A stretch of DNA of 64,000 nt from Macrosoma leucophasiata (lineage: Eukaryota > Arthropoda > Insecta > Lepidoptera > Hedylidae), in the NCBI GenBank assembly GCA_036365455.1, contig JAWQUS010000008.1:19761501-19825500 (forward strand). The letters run 5' to 3'. This document shows positions 43,683 to 55,690 of the stretch, piece after piece (positions within the stretch are counted from its first letter, which is position 1; the number at the start of each line of letters is the position of its first letter). The position numbers were made by a program, and so were the translations under genes. The notes beneath the pieces were generated by a model, which had not been told where the DNA came from, made no database searches, and saw nothing but the letters and a program-made list of their open reading frames with translations.

Positions 43683-43882
43683 GTGATGACAGGTGCTAGA
43701 TCTATGTTTGTCCGTTTGTTTCGCTTTTTTTATTATTAGCAACTCGTACTTGACTGCAATATTCATGCTTTTTTTCTATACTAATATTGTAAAGATGAAT
43801 AGTTTGTACGCGCTAATCTCAGCAGCTACTGGTTCAAATTGAAAAACATTTTTTGAATTGGATAATAATAGTATATTGATAA

Positions 43883-44187
43883 CGAGCTGTGCCCGCGACT
43901 TTGTCCGCGTGAGAATTTATGATTGTTCAGTCTACACAGACAAAGTCGTGGGCGCAGTTAGTATAAAAGTAGCCTAAGTTACTCCTTATTACATAAGTTA
44001 TCTGCCAGTGAAAGTCCAGTCAATATCGGTACAGCCGTTCCCGAGATTAGAGGGAACAAACAGACAGACAGACAAAAATTGTAAAAAACGTTGGTATATG
44101 TACCGTGAATACACACATTGAATTTAGTAAAAAAAGGTTATTTTTATATTACAAACAGACACTCCAATTTTATTTATTTTGTATAGA
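43883..44187 (-). mobile_element. Helitron-like element (family 3), copy 3
   Basis: Minus strand TCTATACAAAATAAATAAAA to CTCG, with the inverted-arm 3' region (gagctgtgcccgcgactttg and acaaagtcgtgggcgcag). In a PDE7 intron. Confidence 0.5.
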
Positions 44188-44545
44188 AAAACATTCGACC
44201 CCCCATATAGGGTATGTTTTTGGGATTGATAATATGTGCCAAACAGATACGGTAGGATCAGTTTACGGAAATATAAACGCTTTCGGAAGCCTATGTGTTC
44301 TGAATTTTGAAGAAGAAAAGAAGAAAAACATTTATTGGTGCAGGCCCCATACCAATATCAGGTAATGCATTGAGAAAAAAAAAAGAAAAAAAATAACATT
44401 TAAAATACAAGTACATACCTACGTTACACAAAAAAACAAAAAATACTTTTAAAAAAAAGGGGTTGACAATAAATATAACTATAAAAAACAAAATTAGTAT
44501 AGAAGTACCTATAGATTAGTACCGTATTAGTGAGTAGTAGTAATG

Positions 44546-44592
44546 TAAGTAACATTGCACCCGTGTAAAGCCGGGACGGCCAGCGAGTATGA
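44546..44592 (+). mobile_element. Helitron-like family 4, 3' end fragment
   Basis: gtaacattgcacccgtgtaa and ccgggacggccagcgag match 9620-9670. Confidence 0.3.
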
Positions 44593-44793
44593 AATATTCC
44601 AATCGATCGAGCATGTGATCGAAGGAGCTACGGTATTTATATTACAGAGCTACAAAAATATGTGAATATTTTGTCTGTTGTAAGAAGAAGTCGAGACGAA
44701 TACCTATTGTGATACGAAAAATATGAAATACTTTTCATATGAATATTGGCATTTTTTATATACGTATACAATTCTCAAACGATGTAATCTATA

Positions 44794-45107
44794 TCTATAG
44801 GTACAAATAAATAAAATTGGAGTGTCTATTTGTAATATAAAAATAACCACTTTTTACTAAATGCATATATATGTATACACGGTAGGTACATATACCAAAA
44901 CAACATTTTTTACTATTCTTGTCTGTCTGTTTGTTCCCCCTAATCTAGGGAACGACTGGACCGATTTTGACGGGACTTTCACTGGCAGATAGCTGATGTA
45001 ATAAGGAGTAACTTAGGCTACGTTTATACTAGCTGCACCCACTACTTCGTCCGGGTAGAACTGAATAATCATAAATTCTCACGCGGACCGGGTCCGGACA
45101 CAGCTAG
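44794..45107 (+). mobile_element. Helitron-like element (family 3), copy 4
   Basis: TCTATAGGTACAAATAAATA to acacagCTAG|T. Opposite orientation to copy 3, about 600 bp away in the same PDE7 intron. Confidence 0.55.
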
Positions 45108-45117
45108 TATAATTCTT

Positions 45118-46456
45118 CTTCTTCTCGTGTCAGCGGTTTGACTTAAATTCATTTAAATTTTATCGGCCCAGTATTTTGCGACAGTAATTGCTGCATTATT
45201 TGCGGTCCTTAGGTCCTCCAACGTGCAAGAACTTGGGCAGAGCGGGCATTGGAGCAAGTGTTACATTGTTTGAGCGATCGCTCCAAAGTCACAACGCTCC
45301 ATAGGCGGAGAGATAAACCCCCACTTGCACAAATTTTGTCTGCAACGGCCTACCTGAGTGCGGAGTCGGATCTCCAGATCGACCATTGCAGATCATGTCC
45401 GGGGGGGAGCCCTTCTCGCCAGTTTTCGTGTGGAGGTTGAGGGTTTTTCATCTTCCAACGTATCACTCTTTCCTCAGCAGGACTTTTTGTAAAGGCTTTC
45501 GTGCTACGCATGAAACTTTTCCGACTTTTGAGTCTTGCTGGGGGGAGAGAGTAATTGTACAAGGGGTGTCGATGATCTGACTCCTGTTTTCTTTTCTCGA
45601 CGCAACAAGCGACGTCTCTTCTAACATCAGGAGCAGCGTTTCAGCCAGAGGGAAGAGTTTATGCGGCATGTCTCGTTCAAGGCTGTGTCGACCTGTTTTG
45701 CATGGGCGGATCGATGCCATACAGGGCACGCGAATTCGCCAGCCGAAAACCACAAAGCTGAGCCTGTTGTCCGGAGCACATCCGGCGCTGCTCCCCATGT
45801 AGTGGTGGTAAGGCGTCTTTGAAGGCTATTCCTAGCGGACACTTTTTGCTTGGTATTCAGGCAGTGTGATTTGTAGGTCAGTGATCGGTCAAGTGTAACT
45901 CCCAAGTACTTCGGATATGGATAGTGCTCGATCCTGACCTGCTGCCAGGTAACGTTAAGTGTCCGATTAGCAAGCCCGTTGCGGAGATGAAAAGCGCAAA
46001 CTTGGGTCTTCGAAGGGTTCGGTCGGAGTCCATTGTCATCGTAATACTGACCCATTACTTTAAGTGAATCTGTAAGAGTTTCCTCTACGGATTCAAAAGT
46101 ACAGGCTTGGGAAGTCAGCACCAGATCGTCTGCATATATGAAGCGATGTGTATTGACAGGGCAGGGTTGGTCGTTCGTATAAATATTGAAAAGAATTGAT
46201 GCCAGAACACTGCCCTGTGGGAGACCACTTTTCTGACGGCGCCACCTGCTCCTTTCAGCATTCAGACTGACTTGGAAAGAACGGTTCGTCAGTAGTTCGC
46301 GAAGAATATCGACAAGACCCCAAGATCGTTGGTCAGATTGTCAACTTTGATCAGCAATCTGCGAATGTTAACTGTATCATAAGCAGTTGATAGGTCCACG
46401 AAAACTGCACCAGTGATCTTATTTGTCTCAAAACCATCCTCTACCATCATCCAGCT
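45118..46456 (-). pseudogene. jockey-type LINE, polymerase remnant to 3' end
   Basis: On the minus strand the reading runs: WMMVEDGFETNKITGAVFVD and LSTAYDTVN (RT motif A), GLPQGSVLASILFNIY (motif B), FIYADDLVLTSQA (motif C, YADD at about 46136-46125), GLRPNPSKTQVCAFHLRN, YPKYLGVTLDRSLTYKSHC, then a broken thumb region and a C-terminal Cys/His part (HLLQCPLCP, near 45235-45210) ending AKYWADKI. The family is jockey/BS-like. Several frameshifts are visible, the longest open piece being 46121-45627. The 5' half is missing. It lies antisense in the last PDE7 intron. Confidence 0.85.
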
Positions 46457-46597
46457 TGTATAATAATATATATGCATGCGTATACGCAAAATGTAAATAA
46501 CTTATCAACTTCATCATCATCACTCCAGCACACGTCCACTGCTGGACAAAGCCTTCCCCAAAAACGATAACAACAGTGATGCGCGTCGTAAGGGAAG

Positions 46598-46753
46598 AAT
46601 ACGGCCCTGTAATTTCCGGCACAGAGGCATAACACCTTAGGCCTCAGGAGTGGTAACGAATCTGCATTTTGACCTTGGTCTTTGTGTGGGTGCAATCATC
46701 ACTTAATATCAATGTGAACTGCATGCTTATTTGCCACTTTTATAATATAAAAA
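46598..46753 (+). mobile_element. SINE-A copy 14, head-truncated
   Basis: Starts tacggccctgtaatttccgg and ends ttataatataaaaaaaaa, with the ctataggctgcag segment deleted. A repeat E scrap (cacgtccactgctggacaaa) lies just before it. Confidence 0.7.
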
Positions 46754-47375
46754 AAAACGTACTGACTATGTGTTAATATTTATTGTGTAAGAATATTTAC
46801 ATTTTATATATTTTGTTATTCGCGCAATCAAGTATGAGATCGTAATGTTGCTAAATAATGTATCGTGTAATGTGTTGCCTTTAGTTTTATTCCTTATTCG
46901 AGATGTTTCAAAAATGCATGGTGCCTGTACCCACTTTATGTACGTACAGTTTGTACAATAGGATTGTGTTACAAAGTGTATAGCGGGTGTAATCGTTAAG
47001 TGTGCACAGACGATTATTCCGTAACTATTACAGATATAAAAAATCTTTAAACTGATGTCTAAAGTACTTTACCTAGTAAAATTATAATAATAATTAAAGC
47101 AATTGCACGATGTATATACCTACACGATTCTGTAACCTAAAACCTTTCTACTATCTCATATTAAATATAGGAGTAAGTGTGTTAAAAAAATTTTTTTATT
47201 TTATTTTTAAAAAGTTGTTATTATTATTTTACTTATTTTGAAGTACTTTTGATGTCAGTTTTAAGTTTTTGATATCTGTAATAGTTACGAAATGATCGCC
47301 TGTGCACACTACAGCCTGTATAAAACTCTGTTGCATATAAATGTCAAAAAAATACTAAAATGTGAAATGTTATAG

Positions 47376-47468
47376 GCATATCATCCCGCTGAGCTGCCAC
47401 CAACATCAACAACAGCGGCGACCACAGTGTCGACCTCCATTACGACGACGGCGACCGACAAAAAGTAA
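47376..47468 (+). CDS. Pde7: PDE7, last coding exon (Thr-rich C-terminus)
   Basis: The acceptor is gttatag at 47375. In phase 0 it reads AYHPAELPPTSTTAATTVST, then SITTTATDKK and TAA (47466-47468), joining the Glu that ends the previous exon. The C-terminal 20 residues are mostly Thr, Ser and Ala. Possible poly(A) signals AATAAA lie at 47503 and 47578. The exon is assigned by phase, the good acceptor and its position before the 3' UTR-like AT-rich DNA, not by homology, so it is less certain than the others. Confidence 0.68.
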   Translation, partial: AYHPAELPPTSTTAATTVSTSITTTATDKK

Positions 47469-47584
47469 ACAGGTCGCTGCGGTGCTCTTATGCTCAAATA
47501 TAAATAAATACGTTACTACATACTTGTTGAATACGGATAGCACGCGGGACGGCTGCTTCAATGGAAATGTGAATTTAAATAAAT

Positions 47585-47826
47585 TATAGGTCGCGCCAGG
47601 TAAAAAGAACGCTGGCGGTCAAGCTGCGCGTCATGTGTTTTTATTTCATTTTATGTTATTCTATGTAATATAGTTTTCAATCTGCCTACCAATACACGAA
47701 ACCGTAAGCGAAAGCTAGATTTAAAATAAAAAAATAGGGCTAGTACTTTCGTGCGCGAGTGTACCGATGCGCGAACACATCCCTTCTACTTTCTTCCAGC
47801 GTTCTTTTTACGTGGCGCGACCTATA
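47585..47826. mobile_element. MITE with 31-bp inverted ends, probable TA duplication
   Basis: Left tataggtcgcgccaggtaaa, right inverted tataggtcgcgccacgtaaa; 30 of 31 bases pair, continuing to agaacgctgg. It lies within about 120 bp of the PDE7 stop codon and overlaps or abuts its 3' UTR. Confidence 0.75.
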
Positions 47827-49183
47827 CCAAACATTGTTGAAAAATATCGGATTATCTATCTGGAATACCGATATCGATAATTGTTCTTAAAAATCTTTCC
47901 ATTGGATTCACAGCACTTATGTGGATCGATTGTTTGATATTGTCAGTATGACGGGGCTGGACTCCATCAGATTTTTTATAACTGGCAAGTTTATCGAAAT
48001 GACAACTGTTTTTTTTGTTTAGTACAAATTAAGTCTACGATCTTTATTTAGATATGTCAAACTAATTATTAGGTTAGGTATTCTTTTGTTGTTGTTTATT
48101 TTTGTTCGTCATAACTCACATCTCGACAAGGGGTTTGAATAACGGAGTTGTATGTTTATTTATTAGATTTAATTCTTTGGGATGCATCCGTCTTAGTTCA
48201 CAAAAATAGGGTTCGAGTCTCATAATCAGTAAATAAAAAATATTAATAATATTTTGGAATTATAATAGTCATAAATGTAAGCACTTTTCGGTGTAAGAGT
48301 AGGTTTAAGATGCCCTTTTTGGGAAAAAAAAGTCGATTGATGTTCATGTTACGTGTATAAGTCAATTCAGTATTACATGCTAGTATTCTATCAGGAACGC
48401 TCTTCTCATTGTTCCTAAGTCCTTTCATTCTACTCTCGAATCTTGCGCATGTCTGAATATATCTAACTCTGACGCAAAAGAAAACTAGAGAATGGCAATT
48501 AAGGAATCACACATCTAAACTTAATGATTTAAATAATAGGAAAAATATGACCAAAATCTAAAATATACCAACACACACGAAATATGTACCGAGGCCCAAT
48601 AATTTTGTAGACCATGTAAACTTGATAAGAATAACATTCTAAACTTGAACGTAAGGTATTTAAGAATAAATATCTTATTTGTACAATAATTTTTGCGTTG
48701 TCTGAAACCGTCTATATTCATGTTTACATTTATCACAAAATTGTATAGAATCTAACTGTACTGTATTCTATTAGCATTGTGTGCAATAAGCAAATGAGGT
48801 TTATTGTATTGGTATCTAAATTTTGAATAAGTACGCAATTAATCACATATTTTTAGTTTATCAAAAAACTAACACAACTGATTTATTTAACATTAAACAT
48901 CACAATTAATTTAAAATGCAAAAAATAAGCAACTAATTATTAATGTAAAAAAAATCTATAACTAATTTGAGTTCCTGACGAACTAATAATTATATTTCAA
49001 AATAAATACAACTTTGCAATTATTTTGTTGAAGTTTATTTGTAACAGAACTAAGTTATTAATGTACTGACGTTACTAAAAAAAATATTATAGGAACTAAA
49101 TAAGTGACAGCTACTTGGGTATTTAAATTATTGAAAATCCTCAGGCCATAAGAAAAATATGACAATTGATTTCTTATTATTCT
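47827..49183. other. AT-rich intergenic DNA
   Basis: No gene or named repeat was seen between the PDE7 3' end and the TIR element at 49184. Confidence 0.5.
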
Positions 49184-49423
49184 TGGACCCTATAGCAGAG
49201 AATGTGTAATAATACTGCTTATAGAATAGACACTTCGACGTCCCGCCCGATTGCCCCGCCTCACCCAACCTCCTCCCCTCTTATGGGCGACGTTTGGTAT
49301 TCTCTACGTGCTACGCACACACGTGTAAATACACATCACTGATTGATGTCTGTGTAATAGAAACCAAATTAAGCGTTTGTATGGAATTATGGCGGAGTGT
49401 ACGCGGTATGCCTATAGGGTCCA
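49184..49423. mobile_element. TIR element with TGGACCCTATAG ends, copy 1
   Basis: Inverted ends TGGACCCTATAG, with TCT on each side as a possible 3-bp duplication. The body (cacttcgacgtcccgcccga; caacctcctcccctcttatg) recurs at 55477-55690. Confidence 0.6.
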
Positions 49424-52400
49424 TCTGCTGAATCAGGGATTAATTTGTACTGGTCTAACATCAGTGACAATGAGAACTTTGGTTGTCTTACATACATTAG
49501 CAACGTATAATTTACCAAGGCCCTGGTTTTAAGATATTTCATATCTACCTGTAGACTGCGGTTATTTTTCTCCGCATCCTTCTAAATGTGGTGTACAGTA
49601 GTGGTGGGGGACGAGACTTAAAATGAAGATAGAAAAGATACCGTTTCGCGAGGCCCACTGATAAAAGGCGGCCAACGTTCTGGAATCCAGGATTTGTGAG
49701 TGGAGAAGATGTGCTTCCATCTGTCTGATAGGCACTTGGTCGTGGATTTGGTCCTGTCCAAGGCGCGGGACCCACGGCACCGCGAGACCGTGGGCGGTCC
49801 CCTCCGCCCATGCCTTACGCCGCCTATGTTGGGTATATAGTAGAATGCGGCGAAACATTATTTCTGCATAATAACCACAAAAAACAAGATACAATTTTGT
49901 ATAACACATAAAAAAGAGTTTTGTTGAATAGGATTTTATGAATATTTAAATACCTGTTTGACTTTTTAGAATGTACAGACTGGGAACTATCCGCCTATTC
50001 AAAATCAATCAAATATATATTTTATTACCACCACATCATGTGATTATGATTATATGGTCAAGCGGAGAGTTTCCTAATAGTACCCATCTATTATTGCTGC
50101 ATTATCGGTATTTCATTAGTTACATAATTCGGCGGTCATGGAACGTTTAATGTAAATCTAAACTAAAACGCTATAAGCTTTGTCTCGTTTCCTCATACGC
50201 GCTGTCACATAAGATAAATGAAACAGGATTTTATCGGCACCTAAACTACATCGCAATAAGGCATCGTAGGAGGCCTGCTCATTACATTCAATTTAGTGGA
50301 AAATTAATTGGGCCTATGGATTTGCTTGATTGATCTGCAAAGAAAGGCTGCTTTCAGGAATTTCAAAATATATGAAATTTACAGATCCTATCAAAAGATA
50401 TCAAATTGGTGTGTAGGTTCCCACTTGCCTTACCAATTTAAATATCATAATAATAGAAATAAATATTAATGTTCGCGCATAATATGGATATCAGTGTGAT
50501 CGGACGTGGTATTTGCCACACGATATATAAGAAGGGAAATCTTTGAATCCAAATAATTGTGTACTCTCAGGTGATTGCCACTCTTTTTTGTATATTTTCG
50601 TCTATTTTCTTGAGCGGGTCCTACAACTACCTACATCTTTCAATAAAGCTTTCTTAATGATCAAAACTAGATCTACACTAACCTACTATTCTTTCAAATT
50701 AGTTAGGTGTTGTTGAAAATGAAATATCTGTGTGTTTTAATCCATACAACTGGTAAAGTCATGTAATGTATACAGTTAACAGTGTAACCTTGATGTTGAA
50801 TTGTTGTACGTATCTTATCCCTTAGTTGCACATGTTGGACAAGTTGTCTAAAACGAAATCGTGGGCCACGTCAGGTTGAGCTTGCTTTTGTGAACTATGA
50901 GATTGATTATGAAAAGCATACAAGTTCTGCTAAAAAATCTGTCATAATACGAGGGAAAATAAGAACCTACTCGTAATATATTTTAGTTTTAACTATAAAG
51001 TACCTAATTTGAATCTCAAAAAGTCACATTCACATTATAATTTATTTCACACATCCCTGTCATATATTACTTTTGTATTTAAACAGATCTTGGTTTTATT
51101 TATTACCTACCTACTAATATTAAGATTGTATATTATTATATTTATGTATTTTAATTTGACATGGCATTAACGATTTCAGAATTAAAACAATGTATAGACT
51201 TAGGCCATAAAGAATAATGCATAATTTAAATTTTACAGAGTCATTGTACTTGTACATTAATCGCCGAAAGCGCCCAATTAATTTTAATATTTTTAGCGTG
51301 TATGGTTGATTCCAGCTTCAAAGATTCTTTACATACATTTACAATTTCAACCAGATTCTGAGGCTTATTTGTGTTCTATTTGCCCTCAATATTTAGATAG
51401 ATACTTTACCTATTTATGTTCGTCATATTCGCCAGTGCAAAATTTATTTATCGTGTATTGATTTATTTAATATTACTGCACCTTTTCGTTGATTTCTGTT
51501 TTACCCTCTGGTTGACTAGCAGATAATGCCTAGAGTAATATGTACTTCTCATGTGCATTAAAGCATCAATAAATAAATAAATATTATCTCATAAAAATTA
51601 TGTATCCAGTATGATTCAATTTCAAAATCTCTCAAAGTAGTAAACATATTAAGTCATATTAACATTTAAAGATTATTTTTAATGGAAAATATATCTCATA
51701 TACCAGTTTACATCACAAAAAAACACGCTTTTCGGTTAGATTTAAAGGTTTACATTAATCTGAGAGCCATATTAGTGATAATAAATAGTACTATGGTTAA
51801 ATTATTAAAAGAAAAATATTTTCTAAGTTCTTTGCATTAGAGAAATAAAATGTTTCAAAGACGATTAAAATTTATTGCGAAAAGGATCACACAGAACATA
51901 AAATTCTGTACATATTTAATTGTCTTAGTACCTTTTTGGCTATATACATCATATTGTTAACAAATAAATCTTCTTTTTTCTACAAAGGTAAACGCAGCTA
52001 TTCAATCATGATATTCAATCCTACATGTCATTTACTTGAAAGTACACGATGCTATAAAGTTTACGATTGAATTTGTCTTGGTAATTTTATTGAATCCGCT
52101 ATTATATGAAGGATATTCCATAAGCGCTTAATTTTTGATACTCTAATTACTAAGTTACTCAGTTGATAAATACTTTTTAAACTTATTGTGTTTTTACTTC
52201 GCGCCTTATTTGATTTGTATTAATCCTACAGGCTTCCAAGAAAATATAACAATAGATTTCTTATTGTCTTGGTCAGCTATATATAGCCTAGGCTATATAT
52301 AGCTGCTGCTTAAAGGATTAAAAGGTACCTAAATAAATACGCTTTTACATATATAATACAATCCTTTAAAAACATAGAATTGCTCACACACCACATCATA

Positions 52401-53249
52401 CAGCAATTAGGCAGCAATCCACTGTTTTGTGATAGTCAAATTTACTGTTCACTTCGTTTAATTGTAATGTAGAACACTGCTATAGTCATGTGAAAGAAAA
52501 GTTACTTGTCTAATGTATTTGAATTGGAATACATTTCGTGAAACAGCTCTTAATTTTATAAAGAAATTCTAGGATGACTTATACAATGTACGTTTAGTAG
52601 CTAAGAACAAAAAATATTTTCAAAGATACATATTAACAAGCAAGGCTCATTGAATTAAATGTAACATTATGTGTTTATTGTTCTCAAATAATTCCGTCAT
52701 AGATAAGGTAATTTAACCGAGAAAATAACACTCGAATGTAATCGATAGGGCTAGAAACAACCATACTACAAATATGTTGCTATACTACATATGCTTTAAT
52801 GGAATATTTAAGATATTTTTTAATAAAATAACAGTTTGCGATTCTTATTACAGCTGACTATTTTGGTCACATCAGATCTGTATTTTAATTATAAAATTAG
52901 TTATATCAATATAAACCGTGGTCCATGATACATTTTGTACAGTACTTACATAGTTGTCGCTATCCTACAAATCACCTAATGACCCCAGTGTTAAGCTTCA
53001 ATAAAAATATTATAAGATGTGAATTGGTGTTGTAGTTGTATGAATATTAATGACTATTTTTCGCTGGAGAGCGTCACCGCATCGCCTCATGGATTCAAAA
53101 GTGCTATTCTGACTATGGTTTCCTTTGACCGTTTGGACACCGCCTTTTCCGAATGTCAAAACAACAAATAATATGTACTAAAAACGTACATTGTTTTTTT
53201 GGTTGCTGGACATTAATAGCGATAACAGGTAGCAATTACTATTTACTAA
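49424..53249. other. long AT-rich intergenic stretch
   Basis: No gene recognised. 49560-49830 is a GC-richer island with overlapping minus-strand frames of 88-115 codons that I cannot assign. A 32-bp palindrome lies at 52274-52305. The rest has few repeats of the families seen elsewhere, which contrasts with the PDE7 intron. Confidence 0.5.
52274..52305. repeat. 32-bp perfect palindrome
   Basis: cagctatatatagcct followed directly by its reverse complement, no spacer. Confidence 0.92.
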
Positions 53250-53394
53250 CTCCCTTATTCATAAACGTACATTAGATACGTTTTAGCTATAGAATACTTT
53301 GTCTCTGTCAGTTGCATTATCAATGTGCAGTATAGAAAAAGACAAAGGAGAGATAAGCAACACTTTAGCTAAAATACGTTTATGAATAAGGGGG
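53250..53394. mobile_element. MITE (family H4), copy 1, TAA duplication
   Basis: CTCCCTTATTCATAAACGTA and, inverted, CCCCCTTATTCATAAACGTA, flanked by TAA (53247-53249, 53395-53397). 145 bp. Confidence 0.8.
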
Positions 53395-54197
53395 TAACTT
53401 TATAAATAAATAATTTAATTAAAAGCAATGTTTTTTATGGATAATGGTATGGAACCCTTCGTGCGCGAGTCCAGTATGCATTTGGCCGGTTTTTAAATTA
53501 AAACAATGTACCTTTTTCCGGGCACTGTACTGACGCGTATACCTGCATAAGTCGGTGATGATCTCTAGCGATAACATATTTAGGTACTCGTCGTATTGGC
53601 GAATGCTAATTTATCAGTGTATTCCTAAACTAGTGTTAACTCTGGATATCGATAAGTGCTATGGGATACGTCCAGTCGAAAATCTTTATAGTGTTTATTT
53701 GAGGAACTTATGTATTTAGATATTAAAGGTATGTTTAAATTCACAAAGCACCTCAGCATAAAATGTTTAACAGGTTGAATCTTTATTGCATATTTTCTAC
53801 AATTTGAAACATTTATGCCGATGTTGCAAACTTTCTTGTCAGGAATTTAGTTTTATGAATTGGTGTGCACAAAAGTCTGTCAGTTTTAAAACTAAATTCT
53901 ACTTGACTGATGTTCCTAATTTATTGTTAAATCTGAAATATTAATGCTGCTTTTTAGGTGCACATTTTTAAATCAAAAGGCGCGAGTTGATTTTTTTATT
54001 CTTGGCTTAATTATTTAAAATGGATATACCTACTTGCCTGGAATTTCTCGAGGCACCCATTTCTGTTGTCTATGGCAAGGGAAAACCAATGAGTAAATAT
54101 TATTACAAAATTTTCATCATTGTATTGAAATCGAAACGCACATCAATGTTAACATTGTATTATCGTAATAATATTATGTTTGTTTATTTGTTACATA

Positions 54198-54484
54198 GAG
54201 CAACACGGGCCACCAGCCGCGGCGGACTGGAGGGGAGTAGCCATAGCGTTTATTACCGATGCAAAGCAGTCTGTCATTTTTTGCGGGGAGAAATGCGTGC
54301 GACACACACGCACACTACAAAAATCGACTATTACTACGAATTTCACACCTTAACTTTAACAAAATACAGAAACAATTTCACGCACACATTGAAACAGCTA
54401 AGCGACAGGTATAGGCCCATTTGTGCTTGTACTTTGACAGAGGGGAAAGCCTGCATATGGTTACTTCCCTCCGGTGTTGCTCTA
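54198..54484. mobile_element. TIR element family M1, complete copy
   Basis: The right end (ggttacttccctccggtgtt then gctct) is the inverse of the left end agagcaacac...ggaggggagtagccata. The left end carries an extra 21-22 bp (gggccaccagccgcggcgga) inside the terminal repeat. TA flanks both ends. The interior matches 20912-21136. Confidence 0.7.
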
Positions 54485-54688
54485 TTGTTTGTTAGTACTT
54501 CACGCAAAAACAACTGAATAGATTGTCACGAAATTTGGCACACACATAGAGGGTAACTTGGATTAACACATAGGATATAGTTTTTATCCCGAAAAAATGT
54601 TCCTGTGGGATGCCATGAGATTTGATGAGTTTTCACAGGTTACGCGAAAAGCGACCTACACGCGAGCGGAGTAGCGGGCAACAGCTAG
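54485..54688 (+). mobile_element. Helitron-like element (family 1 related), 3' part
   Basis: Contains aactgaatagattgtcacga and ends gcgggcaacagCTAG|T. It abuts the M1 element. Confidence 0.45.
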
Positions 54689-54782
54689 TAGCTTATATAC
54701 GTTACGCCTCAAGAACGACACATCAACATCGAATCTCTGCTTCCATGCAAATGTTTATACCTTAGCTGAAATATTACTCACT

Positions 54783-54990
54783 ATCAACTATATGTGAACT
54801 ATTTATGCTTGTTTGCCACTTCATGACATAAAAACACAAAAGCCCTAGTTAACAGTATGAATACACATTTCTCTTTGTACCAGAAATTACAGCACTATAA
54901 AATCATTTAATCTTAACGCGATTGTGCTGAAACTTCCAATTTAATAGGACACAGGTACATTAGGAAATTATGATTCCTACTTACCTATAC
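54783..54990. repeat. decayed SINE-A pieces
   Basis: gcttgtttgccacttcatga is a SINE-A tail (+). 54850-54990 reads like an eroded SINE-A in the other orientation (gtaccagaaattacagcact, cgcgattgtgctgaa). Confidence 0.4.
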
Positions 54991-55276
54991 CTTATACCAG
55001 GTCCACTGTCAGTGTAATATTTTAATTTATTTAAAAATCTAACATATAATATGTAGGTACCTATCTAATTGTCTGCCTATTGAAATCCTTTCTTTTTTTT
55101 TAGGTTAAAAACCATCAAAATAAACTAATATTACCGAAACATCAAAATGATTCTTGATTTAATGTTTCACGTCAGAATAGATTTCATCTCGCGTCTTAGG
55201 TTTATATTTAATACAAGTTAAATCGCGCGTGTGCTAAATTATATGAATAGGTTTATAATATATACGTTTATAATAA

Positions 55277-55421
55277 CCCCCTTATTCATAAACGTACATT
55301 AGATACGTTTTAGCTATAGAATGCTTTGTCTTTATCAGTTGCATTGTCAAATGTGCAGGATAGAAAGAGACAAAGGAGACATTAGCAACACTTTAGCTAA
55401 AATACGTTTATGAATAGGGGG
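55277..55421. mobile_element. MITE (family H4), copy 2, TAA duplication
   Basis: Matches 53250-53394 in length and sequence; flanked by TAA (55274-55276, 55422-55424). Confidence 0.8.
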
Positions 55422-55476
55422 TAACTGTATCCAACAAGAAATATTGCACGACCTTAAGGAGGCTTTTTTCAGGTAT

Positions 55477-55690
55477 ATAGAGCCAGAGAATATGTAATAA
55501 TACTACGTACAGAATGGGCACTTCGACGTCCCGCCCGATTTCCCCGCCTCACCCAACCTCCTCCCCTCTTATGGGCGATGTTTGGTATTCTCTACGTTCT
55601 ACGCACGTTTAAATACACGTCACTGATCGATGCTGTGTAATAGAGACCAAATTAAGCGTTTGTATGGAATTTTGGCGGAGTGTCCGCGGT
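55477..55690. mobile_element. TGGACCC-type element, copy 2, ends eroded
   Basis: The body matches 49195-49415 through cgacgtcccgcccgatttcc and attaagcgtttgtatggaat. The terminal TGGACCCTATAG is not preserved. Confidence 0.55.

Noticed and set aside
54020..54517. 165-codon plus-strand frame starting MDIPTCLEFLEAPISVVYG
   Set aside because: More than half lies inside the M1 TIR element and the end is set by it. The first 50 codons match no family I know, and no splice partner is evident.
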